From Gaeumannomyces sp. JS-464 (lineage: Eukaryota; Ascomycota; Sordariomycetes; Magnaporthales; Magnaporthaceae): a stretch of 64,000 nt of DNA. This document shows positions 36,413 through 48,864 of this stretch, piece by piece (the first letter of the stretch is position 1; each line of letters begins with the position of its first letter). The stretch lies in assembly GCA_002197995.1 (NCBI GenBank), contig NGZR01000004.1, forward strand, positions 372,001-436,000. Reading direction: 5' to 3'. The notes beneath the pieces were generated by a model. It was given only the letters and a program-made list of their open reading frames with translations. It was not told the DNA's origin and searched no databases. A program made the translations under genes and the position numbers.

Positions 36413-39400
36413 TCAGAAACCCCACTGCCTGCACCAGTTAACCATCAGCTCAGGGGTGACGGCCTCCAGCTTTGCGTACGCCGGGCTGATGGCCACCGTC
36501 CTGGCTAGCTCGTACGCCTGAGCCTTCGCCGCCCCTCCCGCCAGGGCGTGGTAGAAGTCTAGCAGCTTGACCGCCGGGTTCCTCTCGACCTGGTCCTCCG
36601 CCGCCCCCGTCTCGGCCGCGCTCCGCTCCAGCGCCGTCACCCACTCGGGGAAGGCACGAGCCTGCGGATCCGCTCCGGGCCGTAAACCCCCTCACCGCCT
36701 CGGCCAGGGGCGCCCACTTTGCAGCGGTGGGGTTGACGCCGTGATAGTAGCCCTCGACCTCGTCCTCGCCGGACGCCGCCCAGCCCTCGCGGCGCGGCAG
36801 CGCGCCGGCGACCTCGAGCACAAGTGCCGCCATGTCCTCGACGGGCGTCCAGTCCACATCGCCCATGCCGCCCAAGTCTGAAGGCAGGAGTCCGAGATGC
36901 AGCGAGCTGCGGACCAGCGTCGGCAGCCACTCGCGGCGCGTCCACTCGCCCTTTTCGGACCGCGGCCCCGCGATCTGGCCGACGCGGACGACGGCGCTCG
37001 GGATCCCCGCCCGGGCGCGCGCCCTCGTCGAGGATCAGCGACGCCACCAGCTTGGACTGCCCGTAGCCCATGCCGGGCAGGGCGAGGTCGAGCAGCTGGC
37101 GCTCGGGCACGGGCCCGGGCCCTCCCCAGGTCTCGACGGTGCCGATGCTGCTGACGAAGGCGATGGGCACCCGGCGCGCGCACGCCGCCGAGAAGTCGAC
37201 GAGGTGGCGGACGCCGCGGACCGAGGGCTCAAAGGTCGCGATGTTCATATTAAAGTTGACGGGCCAGGCGTTGTGCACAACGCGGTCAGTTTCGGCCAAC
37301 AGTCTGTCGTAAACCTCAGGGGCCAGCCCGAACTGGGGCTTGGAGAGGTCGGCGCACAGGAACTCGGCTTTGGCCAGGGTCGTGTCGAGCCCCCTTTCGG
37401 TATTGCCCTGGAGCTGCCGCTCGCGTGCGTCTTTGGTCCTGTTAATGCATATGACCTTGGCGACTGACGGCGAGACCTGCAGCTGATGGAGGAGGTACGA
37501 CCCGAGCCCGCCGGTTGTGCCGGTGACAATAACCGTCTGTCCCTGAGACCTTGCTGCGGGCTTTTGCTTCTGGCTTGTTGGGTCGGGCAGGCATTGGGTG
37601 TACTTCTCCAGCTGAGCCTGCATGGTCTTGATGCTGGGGTCGACCCTGTTGACGCCGTTGGCGTGGCCGTTCTGCTCCCCATGGTCGCTGAGGACCTCCT
37701 GCATCAGGTACGAAGCCAGCTGGATCGGAGTGGGGTTGGCATAGATAAACTTCGGGGCAACTGCGTCGGCGGGTATCTTCATGCCGGTGACCGTCTCCAA
37801 TCCCTTGCGCAGGACGCCCGATCCGGTGATGGTCAGCAGAGAATCCACCCCGACAGTGTAAAGATCTGTCTCGGCATCAAAGGTCACATCCCTTTCCTCG
37901 AGGCCGGCCAATCGGCTGAATAGCTCCACTATAGACCGCGCAAGTGCCTGCTCCGAAGACACGTCCGGGACAAAGCTGTCCCCGTTCAGGCCGTTGCTGT
38001 CGTCACCGTTGTTGAGGCCCTCCTGGTCACCTGCCTTCTCGTACAGCGCCGCGGCCGCATCGGCGTACAGCTTTACAGCAGCGTAGCGCTGGATGGTGCC
38101 CTTTGCGGCGCGAGGGAAGGGCTTGTCCGGTCGGGTGACAGCCACCAGCTGCCGGACAATGCGGCCGTGCGCGACGGTCTCCTTGTTGACGCGCTCCACG
38201 GCCGGCCACACGCGGGCGATGAGCGCCTCCCGCTCCTCTGCTGTCTCAGCGGGGCCGCCGGCTGGCTCGATGAAGAGAGCGGCTTGGAAATAGCCCTGCC
38301 CTACGACGAGCGCGCCTTTCACTTCCGCGAGACTGGCGATGGTGGCTTCGATGGTGACGGGATTGAGCTTCTCGCCATTGGAGAAGACAATGATGTCGTC
38401 GGAGCGCCCGCGGTGTTTCCAGAGGTCCGGTATGGTCGGGTGCTTGATGTACAGGTCCTTGGTGCTGTACTCGGTCGCTTCGGGGAAGATGTAGAACGGA
38501 GACTGCTCTCCCGGGTCCTTGTCCTTGCGCATGATGACCTGCTCGTACAATGTGCCCTCTTCACTCTCGCCGAATTCGCGCCAGTCGATACACATGGCCT
38601 CCGTATTGATGAGGAACCAGCCCCACAGCTTCGGGTCCGGTTGCAAGTAGTAGTAAATCGGCAGAATCCTGATTGTGGATGCAGTTGAAGGGTTAGCGCA
38701 GTGGTCGAGGGCAAATGATTGGTGTACGTCACAAAAGGAAGTATTCAAACTAACTCGGTAGCACCGATGACGCTCGCAAGCCTCACGCCTCCCCTGACCA
38801 GCGTGTTCCCAGCGTCCTCACTGAGCGGACCACCCCCAAAGGTAACCCTCTCTAGCTTGGCTAGCGCGGCAATACCCTCGGGCATGTGGCTCATGTCTTC
38901 CAAGATGGCGGGCGGGCAAATCGTGGTACCCACACCCGCATGCTCGATGGCGTCCATGAGAGCTTGGGGGGTGAGGGGCCTCTCGGGGAGGCTCAGTGCG
39001 ACTGGCTGGTCGAAGAAAAGGGTGCACATGAGGGTCACGTATATGCCGGCGGCGTGGAACAGCGGCATGGGTGCGAATAATCGGCCTGCTTTCATCGCGA
39101 CCCACATCATAGACTGACAGCCCTTGAAGTCCGGAACAACCTGACAAAGGTCTGTGATCGCGAAAGATCCGGCGCGTATTACCACAGGCTTCGGCAGGCC
39201 GGTACTTCCACTGGTGTGCAGTACCAGGATGGGATCCCATCTAGCTCCTCGAACGCGCGTTCGTAGGACACTGGGGGAGCCGGGTGCGTGCTGCCCTCGC
39301 CCAGCCACTCCGCCACCGATGCGGCCTCGAAGCCCTGCATACCGGCTCGGCCTTTAATCCAGGGGGCAGCCCTGTCCTTGAAGGAAGCATCATAGTAAAG

Positions 39401-39844
39401 GACGCCGCAGCCAGTCTTGTCAAATAGGTTTAACTGCGCCTGCAACGAGTTGCGGGGTGAGATGAGAAGGGACTTGCAGCCAGCCTTGATGCAGGCCAGC
39501 ACGAAGATGTGGTAGCGCAAGTCGCTGGGCCCGATGTAGGCCAGGGTTGGAAAGCGGTTGTTGTACTCATCCGACGCTGCGAGCCTCGGGTCGGTGGTTG
39601 ATGTGTCATTTGTCTGTAGTTGCGCTCGAGGGTGTCGTTTCATGAGAATGGCGGCAACACGGTTGACTGCGTCGGCGAATTGACCGAATGTGATAGGGCG
39701 CCAGCCATCACTGGCGTTGTTTGAACGCGGCACCGACAGCATCTCCCGGTCCGGCTGGGCCCGCGCCATCTGATCCACGATAGTGGGCAGGAGGCGCCGC
39801 CCGAACTGGGGCTTGACAGTCATTGTCTCAGCTGATACAGCCAT
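36413..39844 (-). CDS. NRPS-like carboxylic acid reductase (adenylation-thiolation-reductase)
   Basis: Such enzymes activate an aryl or fatty acid as the adenylate, load it on the phosphopantetheine arm and release it reductively with NADPH as an aldehyde or alcohol. Start ATG at 39844 (MAVSAETMTV). The A domain shows LHTSGSTGLPKPVV (about 39230), then a GGGPLSEDAG stretch and VIGATE. Intron 38669-38754 restores ATEILPIYYYLQPD in phase. The A domain closes with GRSDDIIVFSNGEKLNP. The T domain has VGVDSLL with the phosphopantetheine serine. The R domain starts VIVTGTTGGLGSYLL (NADP-binding GxxGxxG) and has SSIGTVETWG and the GYGQSK catalytic motif. Breaks: 39231-39233, 37004-37014, 36683-36685, about 36645-36656, all explained by missing bases. 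The joined length is about 1,115 residues. No other biosynthetic gene lies beside it. Confidence 0.88.
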
Positions 39845-41909
39845 GGCTAGGTTTGAAAGATTTCTGTATGAGATCACGATTCGGGAACTATGCAAATCTG
39901 GGAGTAACGCGTAGATGGTAGGTGGGTATATAGATTGAGAAAGGATGGGAAGAACGTGTTGATAGTGAGGATTGGAAAACCCGGGAGCCTGGCATCGGGA
40001 ACCCCAGATATAAATACATAACCAACGCAGCCCAGTTCAGGGCTCATGACGGCACCGCCTGGAACGCCGTCGGTACGGTCTATCGGTCGGGGTTCAACGA
40101 AGAATACGTCCGACACCGGGACGGCGCTGCTAACAGTGCCTCCAGGATCGCGGGACCGCCATGCTGCCACACAATATTCGGCTAGCTGATGTCTTTACAC
40201 GGTGTGGGTGTGGTTGTGAGCGTATTCCCGCTGAGTGACCAACCTTTGCCATTTATTCCCGCGTGGCGGATCCTGTCTAAGCAGGAAATGGTGTGGTAGT
40301 GTGGCGCCTAGACAGAGGCGTTAGTAAGGCAGCGGGGGAGATCAAAAGCTGGACGCGAGGCCGAAACGCGAGCAATGCCATGCGTTATGTTCAAGATGGG
40401 GCCTCGGGGTGAGATGACGCAGGGAGGTTACTCACATGAACCCATAAATCCGAGGCCCATCCAGACAGCGAAAATCAGATGAGTAACTACCTACCGAGGC
40501 ATGTATGTACATACTTGCCTCCTACCCATGTAGGGAGGTCTTTACGTAGTTATTGACCGGCTTAGATCATCCCCTTGAGTGCCGTCGGCTGCCCGACCAC
40601 CAAAATAGAAAAAAGATCTCCAGAATTTATCCCATATAGAGATACGCGCGGCTGGCTGAGAGAAGGGATCTGGGAGACTGACGCTCGGCGACGGGGGCTA
40701 GCGGCAGATGTCCCATGGTGGCAGAGGCTGCACGCTCGAGTCAAGCTTTTGCCAAGTCGGGACGGCACTGGGGTGCTAGGATCCATCCAACGTCACAAAC
40801 CTGGCATTTCCGCCCAGAGGATTGCGGATTGCATCTTGGCTTCTTTGTATCTTTCGCCGAGGCTTGAAGCCCGAAGAGCGAAGAGAAGCGAGCAATGAAA
40901 GCTCAATGGTGAGTCGGTCCGGACTCGGAGAAACATAAAATGCCCAACAGCCGAGGGAGTCGTCTGGTTTTCAGGTCCCTGTGGTGATGGGGCAGCAGCC
41001 TGTAAAACACCTCAAACTCCTGCAGGTCGATTTAGTTCTGCCGATCTCAGATAGAGCCACGGCACAGGGGGTCCATGAGAACGGGAAATGCCGGAAGGCC
41101 GGGAACAGCGGTCGATGCAGCTCATCGGTAGTTCCAGGCTGTGGCGGTCCGGTCCTGGCGCCTGCCTCCATTTTTCGCGGCGTTCCTTCTTCAGGGGAAT
41201 TGAACGCCGGAACGACATGGATGAGTCGAGGACACCGAACTTCATGCCGTGGGTCCTTTGCGGCGCCTTGCCACACGAACCCGTAGCCGTAGGAAGTGTG
41301 AATGGTTCACTCCTGTTCGGAAATAAGCGGCCGGAAATGGAAACATGTATCTTGACGCCGAGGGTAACATCAGAGCTTGATGGAACCCAAAAGGCAGCTT
41401 TCCGCCTTCCCGCGAACGCATCTTGCAGACACTGTGCCCATGCGACAGCAGGCTGGTCAGCTCCGCTTGTGGCGACGGAGGCCCGGGCTGACATTGCAAA
41501 AAAATATTTTGTGGCTGTGGTAGGACGGCAGTTCAGCGAAGATGGATGGAGGGACTGAGGTTGGCGTGGCATGCTGGCGTGGGGGTCGCATCCGAAGACT
41601 GAGGCTCGGAAATAATTCCGGAAATGGCTCCAGCCATGGAAGATCTGATAACAGTACCCTAACCCTTCATGACGGGGCCGTTGCGGGCAGAGTGGTGCAG
41701 GCCCCACTAAATTTTTTTCTTCGACCCAGAAACTCAACGGCAGAACTGGACTGCGAGCCGGCGGATCTGGAGGAAAATATCGACCATCGCGACGGCCAAC
41801 CACAGCAACGCCAGCCACCACGGGGCAGGGTAACCGGACAGAAATGGCAGGCGCAGGGAGCACAACATCTTCACTTACTTCAACCTCACACACCCTCACC
41901 CACGCCCCA
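39845..41909. other. Divergent intergenic region (NRPS-like / MPP10)
   Basis: Should hold the promoters of both genes, which start 2.07 kb apart and point away from each other. TACCTACC and ATGTATGTACATAC motifs lie at about 40485-40515. A short upstream in-frame ATG for MPP10 exists at 41844. No other gene was seen. Long minus-strand open frames entering here are antisense readings of MPP10. Confidence 0.6.
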
Positions 41910-44136
41910 ATGGCGCCGACCTCGGGCGATGTGCCGCCCCCGCCCGAGGGCCTGGCCGCCCTCCTGAGCTCCATGCAGGTCGCCAACCGCCACCAGTTTA
42001 TGCGGCCCTCGCGCTCAACTCCGACCGCCTCCCTGTACCTCGCGAAGGACACCCTAGACTCCTTCGCCGGCCAGGTCAGCGACGAGCAGCAAGCCCGCCT
42101 GCGCGACGCCAACAGGAAGCGCAAGCGCCGCGGCGCAGGCGGAGGCGCCAACCTCGACCGCGCCGACGTGCTCAAGATCCGCAAGCTGCACGTCGACGGC
42201 TTCGAGACGGGCCAGGTCTGGCAGCAGGCCAAGAGGATCATCACCTCGACCCTGTCCGAGTCGCTGGCTGCTCTGGAGGAGCTGCGGGAGGACGGCGAGG
42301 TGCTAGACGGCGAGCAAAATGGCGACGCCAAGATGCTCGAGTTCGGCGAGGATGGCTTTGAGGTCGGGTCCGACGACGAGTCGGAAGATAACTCAGACGC
42401 CTCTCGCTTCTCACAATCTGACGCCGAATCTGGAGATGAAGAGGATGTTTCCGCCGAGCTCTCGGACGAAGAGGGTGCTGATGTGTCAGATGATGACAAA
42501 GATGTGGCGGAGGAGGATGGAGAGGAAGAGGAGGCTGGGGAGGATGATGATGGGGATGAAGACGACGATTCAGATGCCGGCCAATATGTTGAAGACCCAA
42601 ATGGTCTCAACGACGGTTTCTTCAACATCGACGAGTTCAACAAACAAACACAATGGTTCGAGGACCAGGACGCCAAGGCCGACCCGAACACGGACGTCGT
42701 TAGTGAAGATGAAGATGTAGACTGGCATGCAGACCCCATGGCCCCTTCAAAGTCCAAGTCCAAGTCCAAGTCTGCGCCATCATCATCTAAACGGCCCGGC
42801 AAGGAAGAGATTACGTCCGACTTGGAAAACGACGAGGAAGACGATGACGACGAGGAGGGGGGCCCTACCTTTGGGGACATGGACCTGGACGCTCCAGAGG
42901 GCGCGAGCGATGATGAGTTCGGCGGCGATATGGAAGGCGACCTCGAGGGCGGAATGGATCTGACGGCGGACGACATATTCTTCAAGGACTTCTTCGCCCC
43001 TCCGCCGAGGAAAGCTAAGAAGGGAGACGGCAGGCGTAACAAGGACTACCGGCCCAAGCAGCCAAAGGAGTATGATGTTGAGGCCGCCATGGAGGGCGTC
43101 AAGCGAGACCTGTTTGACGACCTATCGGAAGGCTCGGGCTCCGAAGACGCTCTTTCCGATGTTCGAGGCCGGCGATCCCAAGGCCCGGAGGTCGGCGCAC
43201 GAGAGGCGGCAGGCCAAGATCACCGAGGAGATCCGCAAGCTTGAAGCCGTCATGGTGAAGCCGAAGGAGTGGACGCTCTCGGGAGAAGCGGCCGCGCCTG
43301 ATCGGCCCGTGAACTCGCTGCTGGAAGAGGATTTGGAGTTCGAGCACGTCGGCAAGCCCGTGCCCGTCATCACGGAGGATGTCAGCGAGAGTATCGAGCA
43401 GATGATCAAGCGCCGCATCATCGCCCAGGAGTTCGACGAGGTCATCCGCCGCGTCCCGGGCTCCGAGCTGCCAGCCAACACGCGCAGGGGCCTCGTCGAG
43501 GTGGATGACACCAAGGCCAAGCAGGGCCTTGCCGAGATCTACGAGGAGGAGTACGTCAAGAACGCGAACCCGGACAGCTACGTCAGCCAGTCGGACGAGA
43601 AGCTGCGCCGGGAGGAGAAGGAGGTCGAGCAGATGTGGCGCGACATCAGCGCGCAGCTCGATGCCCTCAGCAGCTGGCACTACAAGCCGCGGCCCGCCGA
43701 GCCCTCGCTCAGCGTCGTCGCCGATGTGGCCACTGTCGCCATGGAGGATGCGCAGCCCACGACGGCGCAGGGCGTCTCGGGCGGCGCCAGCGCGCTTGCC
43801 CCGCAGGAGGTCTACCGCGCCGGCAAGGCCACGGCAGGCGAGGGCGAGGTCGTGCCCAAGAGCGGCCTGCCCGTCGCGCGCCAGGAGCTCAGCCGCGAGG
43901 AGAAGGTGCGCCGGCGCAGGCGGGAGAAGGAGCGCATCCGCAAGGCCGGCGGCGGCGCCGACGCGGCGAGGGGCAAGCAGCCGCCCAGCAAGAAGGCGCA
44001 GGAGCGCAAGGAGACCATCGCGGACCTGCGCAAGGGCGGCGTCATGGTCATCAACCGCCAGGGCGAGATCATGGACGTGGACGGGAACAAGCCCAAGGCC
44101 GATTCTACCATGTCCAGTGGCGCCTTGAAGCTTTGA
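41910..44136 (+). CDS. mpp10: MPP10, U3 snoRNP / SSU processome protein
   Basis: Mpp10 works in the nucleolus with Imp3 and Imp4 in early 18S pre-rRNA processing. The ATG at 41910 (MAPTSGDVPPPPEGL) fits the family; an in-frame ATG at 41844 would add 22 residues. The N-terminal region (NRHQFMRPS..LYLAKDTLD) is followed by a very acidic central part rich in Asp/Glu/Ser (about 42360-42960) and by the conserved FFNIDEFNKQTQWFED, DIFFKDFFAPP and DVEAAMEGVKRDLFDDL blocks. The C-terminal half has KEWTLSGEAAAPDRPVNSLL, DLEFEH and EEYVKNANPDSYVSQSDEKL, then Lys/Arg-rich sequence ending in KADSTMSSGALKL. A single break near 43150-43165 separates the two halves. No intron was seen. The joined length is about 740 residues. 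It converges with the NLR-type gene. Confidence 0.93.
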
Positions 44137-44459
44137 GGATGTGTGTACTAGATTTACACATTATGTTTACTACCTAGCAATCGAGAATGTCGCACAAACT
44201 GCCTAGCACTTTGCAATACAGTGTCGCCCCGAGAATGGAAAATCCCAGAGTATGAGTTTTCAGGCTAATATTATGTCTCCGAGCATATTGCGATCAGTTT
44301 TCAACGTTAGCAGCCGATGAAATTTTCAAGCTAAGTCAGGCACCGAAACATCCCCCATGAAGTCTCTTACGCTCCCTCCAAACCTGGGTTGAGTGTCGGT
44401 CCCCTATCTACCGCCGGTACAACCTGACCTTGAAGATACACGTCGGCAAGGGCGCCGCA
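44137..44459. other. Convergent gap between MPP10 and the NLR-type gene
   Basis: About 320 bases, holding the 3' ends of both genes; nothing else seen. Confidence 0.6.
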
Positions 44460-47400
44460 TTAAGGGCTTTGACTCGCCGCCTTGGTTGAAATTGGCAAGC
44501 AGCGCCGCTTTCGCGGTCGCTGATAGACATCCACTACTTGGTGCTGCTCCACGCCCGTGTGGCCTCGCTTTGAGGTAACGTGGAAAGTGGCGTCGTGAAC
44601 GCCGTCGCCCCGTCCGTCAAGACGGGCCCCGCCGTGGGCGCTGGCTCCCGCGACCAGGAGCAACTGGACAATTTCCGCGTGACCGTTCCTTGAGGCAGTT
44701 TCGAGAGCGGTGCCGAGGACGCCGCACCGGGCATCAACGTCGGCCCAGCCTTGAGCAGTCGTCGCACTGTTTCCGCATGACCCACCCACGAAGCGAAATA
44801 AAGAGCGGTTTCGCCGAGGGAATTGCTCGCCGGCGCGTTGACGTCGGCTCCTCTATCCAGCAGAAGCTGTACAATTCCCGCGTAGCCCTTCAACGAGGCA
44901 GCTTGAAGAGGGCTGCCGTGATATATGCTGTGTGCGTCGACGTTGGCTCCCGCGTCCAGTAGTATTCGCACTATCTCTACGCGGCCGTTGTCTGCGGCAG
45001 CCCATAGAGCGGTTTCGGCAGAATAATGGCCGTCTATTGCGTTGACATCAGCTCCCGCGCTTAGCAGGAGCTGCACAATTTCCGTGTGGCCCGCACATGA
45101 GGCATCACGGAGAGCGGTGCCGAGACCGCTTTGTGCGTTGATATCAGCTCCTGCGTTCAGCAGGAGCTGGACAACCTCCGCACGGCCGGCAGTTGAGGCA
45201 GCCGAAAGAGCGGTGCCGTAGGTGCCGCCTAGTGCGTTGACGTCAACTCTCTCGTCCAACAGCAGCTGCTTCGTAGTTTCAACGAGTCCTTTGAAGCATG
45301 CAAAGGACAAGCAAGAAGCTTCAACCTCATACGGCTCATACAGTTCGATCCACAGTCTAAACGAGGCGGTGTTTAGCAAAAACCCGATAATACGCTCCCT
45401 TGTTGGCTCGTCACTTCCGCAAGCATGGCATGGTCCGCCCAGATCCTGGCTGCATATTTTGCTAGCGGAAAGGACCTATTAGGGCGTTCTCGGATCATTG
45501 CAATGCTGGAGAGGTAGGCGAGGCACGTTCGGGATGTTGATGCTGGCCTCTGCGCCAAGAAAGCCTTCCTCCTTGCCGGCGAGGAGGTATTCCTTGACTG
45601 ACAAATGAGCTAGATGAATCTTTGCCGGCCCATTGGCGGAGTGGCCAGCCTGAACAATCGACACCATACTTGGGCAAAATGCCGTGATCTCACGTGGATC
45701 GGGCATCCTGCCAGCCGTGTCGAAGCTCCCATGGTGATCGTCGAGTCGAACGGCCAAAACATCGACCGCTTCCTCAAGCTTCAACGGCCGCTCGGAATGA
45801 GCAAGAAACTGGAGGAGGCGGATAGCCTTGTGCTTTCGTTCCTTTGGGATTCTTTCCAGCATCCGGGCGTATGTGTCGTTGAGGTCTCGCGGCAAGGATT
45901 GGAGGGCCGTCTCGACCGCTTCTCGGTCGAGACAGGCCTGGAGGCTATCCAGCTGGCATGCCGCCCACCGGAACATGCCATCCGACTTTCTCCCGATGGT
46001 TTCTCGAATGCCGCTAAGCACTGTTGGATACAGCGCCCACTTTGCGAACTCGGGGCTTTTCTCGAGCCTTTCCGCAACGTAGGAGCGTATGTCGGCATTG
46101 ATTTCGTCTTTGTCGAGTCGCAAGCAATTCTCCTCTCCGATCAATAGGGGGATCCCACGAGCGAACTCATCTTCTGGCCGGCCAGCGCAGATCAGTTGGA
46201 TATGGTGCAATCTTGTTGCAGAGGTGATCTCCTTGATCCAGCCGAGGAGTTCTGTTCTTGTAGTGGACTCGTCCAAGGCATCTAGGACGATAAAGACTCT
46301 TTTCTGCCTCACAAGAAGATTGAAAACAGCCTCACGGAGGGCCTTGGTTGTCGGCTGGACCCCGCCGTATTTGTGAGGCTTGTACAAAAAGTTGAGCTCC
46401 GTGGAGTCTTGACCTCGTTGGTGCAGCTGGAAGGCGAGTGATCGCAGCATCTCGTCAGTCGTTTGCTTTGGCGCATCGTTGAAATCGAAGAAGAAGGTGA
46501 GGACCAGCTCGCCGATGCGCGTCTCCTCGAGATAATCAAGAATTGTAGTGCTCAGTACGGTCTTGCCGCACCCCACGAGCCCGCTCAGCCATAGATGCCG
46601 GCGTGATAGCGACCCCGATTGCCACTCTTGGAAGACCGGGCTGTGGAGAAACCACGTACCAGTCCCCTCGTGGCGCTTCTCTCTCGCGCGGTTGGCATTT
46701 GTAGACGGATCTGCGGGAGACAGCCACCGCTGAATTTTGTCAGACTCCAACACAGCGCTCATTGCCACCATGGTTTGCCGCGTGTCCTCGACTTTTTGTT
46801 CGACTGTAAGCAGTTAGTGACTGTTGAGCGATACAATTCTAGCTACGTTTCCCAAAGAAAGGGGCTTAGGAAAAGAGTCGAAGAGGGGGAAAAGGAAAAT
46901 AAATAAATCCAAAGATGATTTTTAATGGAAACTCCCCAGGGTCAAATTTTACTGCCATATACGAGGAAATTTGGAGAACTAACTGCCTTGAAGAATGCTA
47001 TTCACATCCATCTTTCCCTCGGCCTGGATCTGGCTCGGCGGGATTTGATGCAAAAGATCAGCTGCATACGCAGCGGCAACCAGGGAGGCGTATCCCTGCC
47101 AGTCCTTGTTCTTGTGCGTGTCTGAATAGTCGCAGATCCCCCGGATAACCAGGCATTTGAAGCTGGTGTTCATCAGGCCCGCCGCCTCCATCTCGAAGCA
47201 TAGAACCTTCTTGGCGTCTGCGAGCATGTCCCTGTTCTTGGCGTCCTTCATCAGCGAGTTGCCGGAAGCGATCAGCCCGTAGTGGATAAATGAGGGGTCC
47301 TCGTCTCGCGCAGGCCTTTTCACGAGGCCTTCGGTGCAGAATTGGTCACACGATCCGAGGCTGGGCGCGTCCTTAGGATGAACAACACTGGAGTCGTATA

Positions 47401-47977
47401 GCCTATCGCTATCGGGATCCGGGCGGGAGTGGTTTTTTTGCAACTTGGGGTACTTGGCGAGCACCTTCTTGGTCCGGGCCTCGAGGCCGTTGCCCTCCAG
47501 CTCGTGCTCTGTTTTGAGTAGCTGGACCGCGGTAAGGAGAACCGGGGGCGGCGGACACAGATGGCCGGTTAGCTGGAGATCATCCTGGCCTTGGACCCTT
47601 TTCCCGAAGTCGTATTGGACCACGCCTCCATGCCCGGGGCCTGGGTGACTGACGACAACGTCGCCAAGGCGGACGTCGTGCCTGCCGGGAGCGCCACCCC
47701 CGATCCCGACCATAAGACCGAATCGAATGTCGGGAAAGGTACGTAGCATGACCTTAGCGACGCCGGCGGCAGAGGCGGTGCCGTACTCTCCTGCGGGAAG
47801 TACGGCCATAACAATATTATGTCCTGCGATCGAGCCCAGGATATAGGCATTATCGTCGTTCTGCGCCTTGGTTTGAGGCGGAGGGTGCTTTTCATCCAGG
47901 AATGCGCGCGAAGCGCTGAATTCGACCGAGAGCGCACAGATCCAGCCAACAGTATATGTGCGGCTGGGGTCCGACAT
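44460..47977 (-). CDS. NLR-type STAND protein: nucleoside phosphorylase - NACHT - ankyrin repeats
   Basis: Fungal NLR-type proteins couple an N-terminal effector domain to a nucleotide-triggered switch and a repeat sensor; several control heterokaryon incompatibility or cell death. Start at 47977 (MSDPSRTYTVGWICALSVEF). Exon 1 (47977-46984) is a PNP_UDP nucleoside phosphorylase domain with GLMVGIGGGAPG, RLGDVVVSHPG, LCFEMEAAGLMN and VIRGICDYSDTHKN. Intron 46804-46983 (GTTAGT...TTACAG) removes the apparent stop and joins in phase to VEQKVEDTRQT. The NACHT region has Walker A GLVGCGKTVLS and Walker B RVFIVLDALDE. About seven ankyrin repeats follow (45330-44640, e.g. GHTEIVQLLLSAGADVNA). Breaks: 45522-45530, A-run 45378-45382, C-run 44744-44746; the last repeat is degenerate. 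The joined length is about 1,110 residues. The ligand is unknown. Confidence 0.9.
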
Positions 47978-48864
47978 GATTTGGGAAAGAAGATTGACGA
48001 AAAGTGACAAGGAAAAAGGACAGGACAAAGGAGAAAGGAAACTGGGGAGAAATAATAAGCAACAATAATATCAAGGAGCAGAATGTGCTTTTTTGGAATG
48101 AGAAATTATCCTAGTTGACTTTTGATGCAAATACCATACGAGATGCGCGAACGCAAACGTGAGAAAACGCAAGAGGAAAAGGTCGAACCGCCGAATGTGG
48201 GCGGGAGACGCAATCGTTCCTTTCGAGCCCTTGAGGCTATCACCCAAAGCAGTTACGCATACGGGAATCTCAGGCCAGCCAAGTGGCCAGCCATACAAGC
48301 CGGGCGTCAATCTTAGCCGGGCGAGCAGGGGGTTGATGGACAGGTCATTGGCGCCGCCCGTATGCAGCCCTGCCATACAAAACGCCACTCAGCTACTACG
48401 GTTGAACTTGGGGTCGTAAAGGGCAGCAATAGCGCCCCATATGCTGTTCAGAAGCAGCTATTCAGGTTGGGCTGCCACGCGCACCTGCTCCAGCCAAAGG
48501 CCGGCGCCCCTCCAGTCAATTGGGAGGCTATAATGCCCGCCGCCCATCTACACACATCTGCGCCGAGGCGTTTCTGCTTGGGCCTGTCGATGATCGGGCG
48601 GAGCCCGGAGGTTGGGGCCGCCACAGAGGGTCTTCGTATCTCCAGTTACATCACCTCACATGTCGCAGAGCACAATATGGCTTGGTTACCTACCTAGGTA
48701 CCTTCATCCAGAACTTCGGGACTTAGTAAATAGGTAGGTAGGTAGGTAGGTAGGCGCCTAGGCGGTGCTCGGTAACTATCAGGGAATTCAGATTCAGCCA
48801 GCATCAAGGGATTGAGGTCCTCGTCGGGAGATCGGTAGATTGTCAGCCGTCCCACCGGACAAAT
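47978..48864. other. Intergenic region upstream of the NLR-type gene
   Basis: Should hold the NLR promoter. TACCTACCTAGGTACC and TAGG-repeat motifs occur at 48687-48761. No other gene was seen. Confidence 0.55.
48731..48754. repeat. TAGG tandem repeat
   Basis: Six perfect copies of TAGG followed by CGCCTAGG, with TACCTACCTAGGTACC about 40 bases to the left. It lies between the NLR-type gene and the C2H2-like gene. Confidence 0.9.

Noticed and set aside
41012..43042. A 676-codon minus-strand open frame, very Ser-rich
   Set aside because: It is the antisense reading of the acidic Asp/Glu-rich part of MPP10; GA-rich codons read backwards as Ser codons. No domain, and it conflicts with a clear gene.
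46979..48028. A separate single-domain nucleoside phosphorylase gene
   Set aside because: The apparent stop overlaps a GTTAGT donor, and the intron to 46804 restores an in-phase link to the NACHT part, so one gene is the better reading.
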